Below, piece by piece: positions 51,561 to 57,952 of a stretch of DNA of 64,000 bases. The notes beneath the pieces were generated by a model. The model had not been told where the DNA came from. It saw only the letters and a list, made by a program, of their open reading frames with translations, and searched no databases. Numbering within the stretch: the first letter of the stretch is position 1; every line of letters starts with the position of its first letter. The stretch is from J095 sp964517605 (GTDB taxonomy: Bacteria; Chloroflexota; Anaerolineae; 4572-78; J111): contig CAZFCE010000003.1 in the NCBI GenBank assembly GCA_964517605.1, positions 124,001 through 188,000 on the forward strand, given 5' to 3'. The translations under genes and the position numbers were made by a program.

Positions 51561-52640
51561 ATGTTTGACCAGATTTTAATGATTGCCAATTTTATGGTTA
51601 ATGCCTTTTTGCACGTTTGGCCGTATCTTTTAATTACCATTCCGCTGGCGGTGGCGGTGCAAATGTCGGGTGCGTCAAAATACATTAGCCGGGCTTTTGC
51701 CGCCCGCCCGGTGATTGCCATTTTTCTGGCGACGGCGGTTGGGGCGTTCAGCCCATTTTGTTCGTGCGGTGTTATTCCGGTGGTGGCCACGCTGTTGATT
51801 GGCGGAGTGCCGCTGGCCCCGGTGATGTCCTTTTGGATTGCGTCGCCATCCATGGACCCGGAGGTTTTCTTTTTGAGCGTGGCGACCATTGGCTGGGAGT
51901 TGGCGGTGTGGCGGCTGGTGGCCACCTTTCTCCTTAGCCTGAGTGCCGGGTTTATCACCCATTTTGTGGCGCGGCGCGGCTGGCTGGGCACCGAAATATT
52001 ACGCCGCCAACGGCCAACCCCGGCGCCGGGGTACCTGGCCGGGCTAAAGCGAGGCTGGCAAAACCTTGGCCGCCCGGCGTTGGGGCTGGTGGCCGGCGGT
52101 GCCGGGCCGGCGTGCTGTGGCAACACCTCAGCCGAAATTGTTTTGACTGACCAATGGACGCCGGCTGCTCCTTGCAGTTCAGCCGGCTGCGGCTCAACCG
52201 GTACGCCCGTGGTTGAGCCATTCTTCTGGCGGCGGTTGCTGGCCGAAGCCAGCCGCGCCACGCTAATGGTGGCTAAATTTATGGCGTTGGCCTTTTTACT
52301 GGAGGCGTTGATTACTCTGTACGTTCCGGTGGAGTGGGTGGCGGGGTTACTGGGCTACCAAAACCGCTGGGCGATTATCAACGCGGCCCTGATTGGCGTG
52401 CCGGTTTACACCACCGAGTTAACCGCCCTGCCGCTGGTGAGCGGGTTGCTGGCTCGCGGGATGAACCCGGGCGCGGCGCTGGCGTTTCTCATTGCCGGGC
52501 CAACCACCACGCTGCCGGCAATGGCGGCGGTATGGGGACTAACCACGCGGCGCGTTTTTGGCCTTTATCTTTTGTTTGTGCTGGTGGGCGCGATTGGGTG
52601 GGGGTATCTCTACGTGTTGGCGGCCTGGCTTGTCCGTTGA
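51561..52640 (+). CDS. ArsP/DUF318-family permease
   Basis: 359 residues, about eight membrane helices in two groups. The first half has the family motif FSPFCSCGVIPVVATLLIGGVPLAPVMSFWIASPSMDPEVF; the second half mirrors it with GVPVYTTELTALPLVSGLL...AGPTTTLPAM. The middle cytoplasmic loop is cysteine-rich (PACCGNTS, then PCSSAGCGS), consistent with metal or metalloid thiol binding. Relatives export trivalent organoarsenicals (ArsP) or are suggested Cu/Zn exporters (SO_0444 type). Control by the adjacent ArsR through a second operator supports efflux of a thiol-reactive ion. ATG 51561 is chosen for AAAGGA upstream. It is separated from padR by a new promoter. Confidence 0.85.
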   Translation: MFDQILMIANFMVNAFLHVWPYLLITIPLAVAVQMSGASKYISRAFAARPVIAIFLATAVGAFSPFCSCGVIPVVATLLIGGVPLAPVMSFWIASPSMDPEVFFLSVATIGWELAVWRLVATFLLSLSAGFITHFVARRGWLGTEILRRQRPTPAPGYLAGLKRGWQNLGRPALGLVAGGAGPACCGNTSAEIVLTDQWTPAAPCSSAGCGSTGTPVVEPFFWRRLLAEASRATLMVAKFMALAFLLEALITLYVPVEWVAGLLGYQNRWAIINAALIGVPVYTTELTALPLVSGLLARGMNPGAALAFLIAGPTTTLPAMAAVWGLTTRRVFGLYLLFVLVGAIGWGYLYVLAAWLVR

Positions 52641-52655
52641 AGGGGTTAAAGTGTT

Positions 52656-52683
52656 TTGACAATTCATCTTCCTGGCTTATACT
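52656..52683 (+). promoter_or_regulatory. Promoter of padR
   Basis: TTGACA, 16 nt, TATACT, 16 nt after the permease stop. Confidence 0.7.
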
Positions 52684-52691
52684 GCGGATAA

Positions 52692-52712
52692 AATATTCAC
52701 TAATTGAGTATT
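52692..52712. promoter_or_regulatory. Imperfect palindrome, possible PadR operator
   Basis: AATATTCA-CTAAT-TGAGTATT (7 of 8 pairs match) just after the -10, where an autorepressor would bind. Lies 12 nt before the padR ATG. Confidence 0.5.
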
Positions 52713-52724
52713 CAGCGATATTTT

Positions 52725-53270
52725 ATGCCAAGAGTTAATGTGCCGTTATCAACCGAGTTTGCGCTGTTGGGCTTTTTGCGCCGCCAACCCATGCACGGCT
52801 ACGAAATCCATCAGCAACTTTCTGCCGGTACCGGTTTGGGCCTGGTGTGGCGGCTAAAACAAAGCCAGCTTTACGCCCTGTTAACCAAACTAGAACGCGA
52901 GGGTGTGGTCGCTACCTCCATTGAATATCAAGAGGCGCGTCCGCCTCGCAAAATGTTTGAGTTAACCGAGGCCGGGCATCGGGCTTTTTTAGCGTGGGTT
53001 CAGCAGCCGGTTATTCAGGGGCGCAAACTTCGCCTGGATTTTTTGGCCAAACTCTACTTTGCCCAAATTGAAGGGGCCGAAGTAGCCACCCGCCTGATTG
53101 AACAACAGCGCATTGCCTGCCGGGATTGGTTGCGCCAGCAAGAAGCCGAAACCGAACCGTTGCGCCGGAGCCAACCCTACGATTGGTTGGTTCACAGGTT
53201 CCGGCTGGGGCAAATCGAGGCCATGTTAAACTGGCTGGATACGTGCCAGGAAACGTTGTTTGGCAATTAG
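52725..53270 (+). CDS. PadR-family transcriptional regulator
   Basis: 181 residues from ATG 52725. The winged-helix N-terminal domain shows the PadR signature STEFALLGFLRRQPMHGYEIHQQL, then SQLYALLTKLEREGVVATSIEYQEARPPRKMFELTEAGHRAFLAWV. The C-terminal 90 residues form the Vir-type dimerisation helices, so this belongs to the long PadR subfamily. It has its own promoter with an imperfect palindrome downstream, typical for autoregulation. The molybdate-type permease gene follows 50 nt later in the same direction, so it is the likely second target (inference). The ligand is unknown. Confidence 0.88.
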   Translation: MPRVNVPLSTEFALLGFLRRQPMHGYEIHQQLSAGTGLGLVWRLKQSQLYALLTKLEREGVVATSIEYQEARPPRKMFELTEAGHRAFLAWVQQPVIQGRKLRLDFLAKLYFAQIEGAEVATRLIEQQRIACRDWLRQQEAETEPLRRSQPYDWLVHRFRLGQIEAMLNWLDTCQETLFGN

Positions 53271-53320
53271 TTGAGCAGAACTCAATCCCCGTTTAGCTGT
53301 TACTTCTCACGAGGTGATCA

Positions 53321-54166
53321 ATGGCTCAATCCGCCCTGCCGTGGTCACGGCGTCAGCAAACTTCCACAATTCCGGCCATTCGCTGGCGAGACCCGTGGTG
53401 GCTGTTAAGTTTACCGCTGTTGCTCTTTTTGGGGCTGCCGCTGGTAGCGATGTTTTTGCGCACACCGCCGGCTCAATTGCTGACCAATCTGGGCGAAGCG
53501 CAGGTGCTTCAGGCCATCAGTTTGAGCATGTTCACCACGTTTATCACGCTAACCGTTACCCTGGTTTTTGGCACGCCGGTGGCCTACCTGCTGGCCCGCT
53601 ACAACTTTCCGTTGCGGCGAGTGGTAGACACGCTGCTGGATTTGCCCACGGTGCTGCCGCCGTCGGTGGCGGGGGTGGCGCTGCTGATGGCGTTTGGGCG
53701 GCGCGGGCTGGTGGGTGAATGGCTGGAGGTGTGGGGGCTGCACATTGCGTTTACGCAGGTGGCGGTGGTTTTGGCGCAAACCTTTATCGCCGCGCCTTTT
53801 TATGTAAAGGCGGCAACGCTGGGCTTTGCCGGCGTGGACAGCGATCTGGAGCAGGCGGCGGCGCTCGATGGCGCGGCGGGGGCGCAGGTGTTCCGGTTTA
53901 TTACGTTGCCGCTGGCATGGCCGGCCCTGCTCAGCGGGGCGGTAATGACTTGGGCGCGCGCGCTGGGCGAGTTTGGCGCAACGATTATTTTTGCCGGCAA
54001 TTATCCGGGCCGCACCCAAACCATGCCACTGGCAATTTACATTGGGTTTGAGCTTGATTTGAACGTGGCCTTAACGCTCTCGGTTATTTTGGTGGGCTGC
54101 TCTTTTTTGGTGTTGATGGTGGTTAAAGGGCTGCTCCAGCGTGAGTCGGTGTCTCCGGCCAACTAA
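53321..54166 (+). CDS. ModB-like molybdate/tungstate ABC transporter permease, orphan
   Basis: 281 residues, about six membrane helices of the BPD permease type. The cytoplasmic coupling loop reads LEQAAALDGAAGAQVFRFITLP, the EAA-G motif, and RALGEFGATIIFAGNYPGRTQTMPLAIYIGFE is the ModB/WtpB/CysT-type ending. GAGGTG precedes the ATG. Neither a binding protein (modA/wtpA/tupA) nor an ATPase (modC) is adjacent, so partners must be elsewhere or lost. Substrate is probably molybdate or tungstate rather than sulfate, based on the short length and TLPTVLPPSVAGVAL-like stretch, and on the XdhC (molybdoenzyme) gene that follows convergently. Confidence 0.85.
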   Translation: MAQSALPWSRRQQTSTIPAIRWRDPWWLLSLPLLLFLGLPLVAMFLRTPPAQLLTNLGEAQVLQAISLSMFTTFITLTVTLVFGTPVAYLLARYNFPLRRVVDTLLDLPTVLPPSVAGVALLMAFGRRGLVGEWLEVWGLHIAFTQVAVVLAQTFIAAPFYVKAATLGFAGVDSDLEQAAALDGAAGAQVFRFITLPLAWPALLSGAVMTWARALGEFGATIIFAGNYPGRTQTMPLAIYIGFELDLNVALTLSVILVGCSFLVLMVVKGLLQRESVSPAN

Positions 54167-54171
54167 AAACA

Positions 54172-54197
54172 CGGCAGCCGCAATTCTCCGGCTGCCG
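54172..54197. terminator. Hairpin between modB-like gene and xdhC-like gene
   Basis: A 9-bp stem (CGGCAGCCG and complement) with an 8-nt loop between convergent genes. The T-run is poor on the plus strand. Confidence 0.55.
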
Positions 54198-54221
54198 GCT
54201 GCTTTCTCAACGGCTCAAAAA

Positions 54222-54713
54222 TTAACGGCGTTCGGTGCGGGTTTTGATCAATTCCGCGGCAATGCTCACGGCAATTTCCGCCGGCATTTTAGCGCCGATG
54301 GCCAACCCAATGGGCGAATGCACCCGTTCCAGGCTGTCGAACGTAAAGCCTTCGCGCACCAGCGTTTGGTACAGCGCGTTGCGGTCGCGCCGGCTGCGCA
54401 TCATGCCAATATACCCGGCCTGGCTTTGAATCGCCTGGGTTAAAACCGTTTGGTCGTGGGCATGTTCCGGGGTGGCAATCACCAGGTAGCTTTGCGGGGT
54501 GATGTCCAGCCCGGCCAACGCCTGTTCAAAAGCCTCAAGCTGGATAAGTTGGTGGGCCGCCCCAAATTTGTCCGGGTTGAGTTGCTCATCGAGCACCACC
54601 GTATAAAAACCGGCGGCCACCGCAATGGGTACAAGTTGCTCGGCCACCGCGCCGGCTCCAAAAATGTAAAGCGGGGCTACGGCAGCGGTTGAAGGATTTT
54701 GAGAAGTGGTCAT
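54222..54713 (-). CDS. XdhC-like Rossmann domain protein (C-terminal domain only)
   Basis: 163 residues from ATG 54713. The glycine-rich loop LYIFGAGAVAEQLVPIA, VVLDEQ, the ATPEHAHDQTVL segment, GYIGMMRSRRDR and RVHSPIGLAIGAKMPAEIAVSIAAELI are the XdhC C-terminal Rossmann domain. The N-terminal XdhC/CoxI domain, which in full-length proteins is about 100 residues, is absent, with no remnant upstream. Full XdhC loads molybdenum cofactor into xanthine dehydrogenase-type enzymes; stand-alone C-terminal forms exist. Together with the convergent ModB-like permease it hints at molybdenum enzyme maturation (inference). AAGGA lies 11 nt before the ATG, and an in-frame TTG is possible three codons earlier. 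Confidence 0.85.
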   Translation of the reverse strand: MTTSQNPSTAAVAPLYIFGAGAVAEQLVPIAVAAGFYTVVLDEQLNPDKFGAAHQLIQLEAFEQALAGLDITPQSYLVIATPEHAHDQTVLTQAIQSQAGYIGMMRSRRDRNALYQTLVREGFTFDSLERVHSPIGLAIGAKMPAEIAVSIAAELIKTRTERR

Positions 54714-54741
54714 AGTTGGCAAAGTCCTTAAATGGATTCAG

Positions 54742-54756
54742 TTATTCATTGAATAA
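54742..54756. promoter_or_regulatory. Palindrome upstream of the xdhC-like gene
   Basis: TTATTCA-T-TGAATAA, 7-bp arms with a single central base, 29 nt before the xdhC ATG. It shares ATTCA/TGAAT with the padR palindrome but with different spacing, so it may or may not be the same regulator's site. Confidence 0.35.
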
Positions 54757-54850
54757 GTAAGCCGGATTGTAAGAGTAAACAAAATGGCTGTCAAACCCCG
54801 GCGGCGGTTTGGCAATTTTGAGTGGCCCGATTCTGCATTTTAGAAAAGTG

Positions 54851-54859
54851 TGCTATACT
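54851..54859 (+). promoter_or_regulatory. Extended -10 promoter of the DEAD-box helicase gene
   Basis: TGCTATACT, a TG-extended -10. Start would be near 54866, giving a leader of about 208 nt. Confidence 0.5.
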
Positions 54860-54925
54860 GTCTTTCGTTGATTCGAGAACGGGTCAACATATCTAATCAA
54901 TATTGTTTTGAGTATTCCAAATAGG

Positions 54926-54954
54926 TGCCCGACTCATTTTGGCCGGGCATTTTT
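54926..54954 (+). terminator. Terminator inside the helicase leader
   Basis: TGCCCG and CGGGCA form a 6-bp stem with a 12-nt loop, followed by five T. It lies about 60 nt after the predicted transcription start and about 120 nt before the ATG. Between here and the ATG (54955-55073) I see no other feature apart from the AAAGGAG site. Confidence 0.6.
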
Positions 54955-55073
54955 GTTGCAACAGGTAGGCTCAGGGGTGCGAGACGGGTCGGCTGTTGGC
55001 AAATAACCGGGGCAAAGCCCGCAAGGGCAATGCAACACAGGAACCGTCAAAACACCATTCAAAGGAGCTTATC

Positions 55074-56717
55074 ATGACAACCGAAGATTTTTCTCAACTT
55101 AACCTGCACCCGCAGTTGGTACAGGTTGTAACCGAACTTGGCTATACCGCCCCCACCCCCATCCAATCGGCCATTATTCCGGTGATGCTGGCCGGCCAGG
55201 ACGTAATTGGCCAATCCCAAACCGGAACCGGCAAAACCGCCGCCTTTGCTTTACCCATTCTCAACAACCTGGAACCGGGCAAAAAACAGGTACAATGCCT
55301 GGTGCTAACGCCCACCCGCGAACTGGCCATGCAGGTGGCCAACGCCATGTACGAATATGGCCGGGGATTGGGTACGCAAGTGCTGCCGGTGTACGGCGGC
55401 CAACCCTACAGCCGGCAGATTGGCCGGCTGAAAAAAGGCGTTGAAGTTGTGGTCGGCACGCCCGGTCGCCTGCTCGATTTAATCCAGCAAAAGGCGCTCG
55501 ATCTGAGCGGGGTGCAGTTTGTGGTGCTGGATGAAGCCGATGAAATGCTCAGCATGGGCTTTATCGAAGACATCGAGGCCATTTTGGGCGAAATTCCGGC
55601 CAGCCGCCAAACGGCGCTTTTTTCCGCCACGCTGCCGCAAGAAATCCGCCGCCTGGCCGACCGCTACATGCACGATCCTCACTCGTTTACCATCGGGCCA
55701 AAACAACTCACGGTGGCCACGGTTGAACAGCGCTACTACCTGGTAAATGAGGCTGATAAACTGGCCGCGCTTACCCGTTTGTTTGAAGTTGAAAATATTA
55801 CCAGCGCCCTTATTTTTGCCCGCACCAAACTGGGCACCGGCGATCTGGCCAACGAACTCACCGTGCGCGGTTTTCCCGCCGAAGCCCTGCACGGCGATTT
55901 GAGCCAGGAAGCCCGCGAGCGCGTGCTTGGCCGTTTTCGGCATAATCAGATAAAAGTGCTGGTCGCCACCGACGTGGCCGCCCGTGGCCTTGACATTGAC
56001 GATATTTCGCACGTGTTCAACTTTGATTTACCCGAAGATGAAGAAGTGTATGTGCACCGCGTGGGCCGCACCGGGCGCGCCGGCAAAACCGGTATTGCCA
56101 TTTCGCTGCTTACGCCGCGCGAACAGTGGCGCTTACGCAAAATTGAGGCGTACACCAAACAGTCGTTAACCAAAGCCACGCTGCCCACGGTGGCGGATAT
56201 CGAAACGTACCGCGAGGCGCAATTGATGGAACAACTAACGGTGTGGCTGCGGCGGGGTCGCTGCCGCCGGGAACGGGAATTGATTACCAACCTGGTGGAA
56301 GCCGGCCAAGACCTGATGGATATAGCTGCGGTAGCGTTAAAAATGGCTCGCGCCGAAGAAAAACAGCGCCCGATTGCCCCGGTGAGCGAAATTCAGGCCG
56401 ACCGGCCCGCCAAAATCCGGCGGCTGGAAAAACGGAGCAGCCGCGATGTTAGCGCCAACTACGATCCCGGTAGCCGCCGTTCTCACGAAGATGGCATGGT
56501 GCGGTTGATTCTCAGCACCGGCAAGGCCAACGGCATCCGCGTTAACCACGTGGTGAGCACGCTGGCCTACCACGCCGACATCCCCGGCGATTCGATTGGC
56601 AAAATCCGCATTCAGGAACAAAACACCTTTGTGGACGTGCCGGAAAAATTTGTGGGGCAGGTGTTGGCCCAAACCTACCGCATTGGCAAACAACGCATCA
56701 CTGCCGAACGCGCCTGA
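55074..56717 (+). CDS. DEAD-box ATP-dependent RNA helicase
   Basis: 547 residues from ATG 55074 (AAAGGAG 7 nt upstream). Motifs: Q motif with Gln31, Walker A GTGKT (51-55), PTRELAMQV, DEAD (153-156), SAT, and in domain 2 ARGLDIDDISHV and HRVGRTGRAGK. A long linker leads to a C-terminal DbpA-type RNA-binding domain (MVRLILSTGKANGIRVNHVVSTLA...FVDVPEKF). That architecture is CsdA/DeaD-like and serves ribosome assembly or cold adaptation. An upstream terminator in the leader suggests regulation of early termination, as for cold-shock helicases (inference). A strong terminator follows. Confidence 0.93.
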   Translation: MTTEDFSQLNLHPQLVQVVTELGYTAPTPIQSAIIPVMLAGQDVIGQSQTGTGKTAAFALPILNNLEPGKKQVQCLVLTPTRELAMQVANAMYEYGRGLGTQVLPVYGGQPYSRQIGRLKKGVEVVVGTPGRLLDLIQQKALDLSGVQFVVLDEADEMLSMGFIEDIEAILGEIPASRQTALFSATLPQEIRRLADRYMHDPHSFTIGPKQLTVATVEQRYYLVNEADKLAALTRLFEVENITSALIFARTKLGTGDLANELTVRGFPAEALHGDLSQEARERVLGRFRHNQIKVLVATDVAARGLDIDDISHVFNFDLPEDEEVYVHRVGRTGRAGKTGIAISLLTPREQWRLRKIEAYTKQSLTKATLPTVADIETYREAQLMEQLTVWLRRGRCRRERELITNLVEAGQDLMDIAAVALKMARAEEKQRPIAPVSEIQADRPAKIRRLEKRSSRDVSANYDPGSRRSHEDGMVRLILSTGKANGIRVNHVVSTLAYHADIPGDSIGKIRIQEQNTFVDVPEKFVGQVLAQTYRIGKQRITAERA

Positions 56718-56745
56718 TCAGCATAGTTACAGTTGAGTGATTTTT

Positions 56746-56790
56746 ATGGCGCTATTCTGATGCCAACCGGAATAGCGCCATTTTTATTTT
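56746..56790 (+). terminator. Intrinsic terminator of the helicase gene
   Basis: A perfect 12-bp stem (ATGGCGCTATTC and complement at 56770-56781) with a 12-nt loop and TTTTATTTT tail. Confidence 0.9.
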
Positions 56791-56904
56791 GATTGAGTTA
56801 AAGCCGGCCCATTTTGTTATTTTGAGGTTTACATTTATAGTATGGCCCATCTGCCGGCATAAATTATTTTTCCCAAAAAAATTAATTCTGGTGAAAATCA
56901 GCCT

Positions 56905-57858
56905 ATGAACAACAATCGTTCGTCACTTACCCGTTATGCCTGGTTATCCATTGGCGCGGCCATTGCTACCATCGCTTTAAAAAGCGTGGCCTATTTACTA
57001 ACCGGCTCGGTGGGACTGCTCTCCGATGCGCTGGAATCGGTGGTTAATCTGGTGGGCGCAATGGTGGCAATGGCCATGCTCACCGTGGCTGGCCGCCCGC
57101 CCGATGATGACCATTCTTACGGCCATGATAAAGCCGAATATTTTTCCAGCGGGGTTGAAGGGGCGCTGATTGTGATTGCGGCCATCAGCATTGGCATGGC
57201 CGCCTGGACGCGCCTGCTGAACCCGCAGCCGCTGGAGCAGGTGGGCTGGGGGCTGGCGGTGTCGGTGTCGGCTTCGCTGATTAATTTGGGCGTGGCCCGG
57301 ATTTTGCTCCGGGCGGCCCGGCAGCACAACTCGATTGCGCTTGAGGCCGATGGTCGCCATTTAATGACCGATGTGCTAACCTCGGTGGGGGTGGTGATCG
57401 GCGTGGCGGCAGTAGCCATGACCGGCTGGGAGCGCCTCGACCCGATTGTGGCGCTGGTGGTGGCGGCCAATATTATCTGGGAAGGCTGGAAATTGCTCCG
57501 GCGGACAATTTCGGGGTTGATGGACGTGGCCTTACCGGCCGAAGACCGGGCGGCTATTAAAAATATTCTGGCCAAATACGAGGCCGACGGCATTCAATTT
57601 CACGCGCTGCGCACCCGCCAGGCCGGTTCGCGCGGGTTTGTAACGCTGCACGTGCTGGTTCCCGGCGATTGGACGGTTGACCGGGGGCATGCGCTGCTGG
57701 AGCGGCTTGAGGCTGACCTTCGGCTGGCGTTGCCCAATGTTTCACCGTTAACCCATCTGGAATCGTTGAACGACGAAACCTCCTGGCACGATATTGATCT
57801 GGATCGCCCGACCACCGCGCCCAAAGAAGCGCCTTCAAAACCGCCGGCAGCCTATTAA
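56905..57858 (+). CDS. Cation diffusion facilitator (metal exporter)
   Basis: 317 residues, six membrane helices and a cytoplasmic C-terminal domain. The transport site is formed by GLLSDALESVVNL (Asp41 and Asn48) and the HxxxD pair His152/Asp156 in ADGRHLMTDVLTS. This Asn variation and HDKAEYFSSGVEGALI are common in the FieF-like (COG0053) branch. The C-terminal domain (VTLHVLVPGDWTVDRGHALLERLEADL) is the usual dimerisation fold with a Pro-rich tail. Ion is Zn, Fe or Mn; the sequence does not decide. No regulator is adjacent. A palindrome follows the gene (57877). Confidence 0.9.
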   Translation: MNNNRSSLTRYAWLSIGAAIATIALKSVAYLLTGSVGLLSDALESVVNLVGAMVAMAMLTVAGRPPDDDHSYGHDKAEYFSSGVEGALIVIAAISIGMAAWTRLLNPQPLEQVGWGLAVSVSASLINLGVARILLRAARQHNSIALEADGRHLMTDVLTSVGVVIGVAAVAMTGWERLDPIVALVVAANIIWEGWKLLRRTISGLMDVALPAEDRAAIKNILAKYEADGIQFHALRTRQAGSRGFVTLHVLVPGDWTVDRGHALLERLEADLRLALPNVSPLTHLESLNDETSWHDIDLDRPTTAPKEAPSKPPAAY

Positions 57859-57876
57859 ACGAAATTTGTCTTCAAA

Positions 57877-57908
57877 TTGTAGGTCACGTTTGCAAACGTG
57901 ACCTACAA
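57877..57908. repeat. Dispersed palindrome family B, copy 2
   Basis: A perfect 32-bp palindrome with 16-bp half-sites and no loop (TTGTAGGTCACGTTTG and complement), between two convergent genes. The core GTAGGTCACGTTT matches the copy at 46322-46348. Confidence 0.85.
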
Positions 57909-57923
57909 AGTTGCGGCGTATAG

Positions 57924-57944
57924 CATTCGTTGCTCGTAGTTCAG
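57924..57944. repeat. Short 7-bp repeat remnant
   Basis: Three 7-mers, CATTCGT, TGCTCGT, AGTTCAG; the first is identical to and the second one base from units at 48444. It directly follows the family B palindrome. Confidence 0.4.
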
Positions 57945-57952
57945 AGGGAGTT

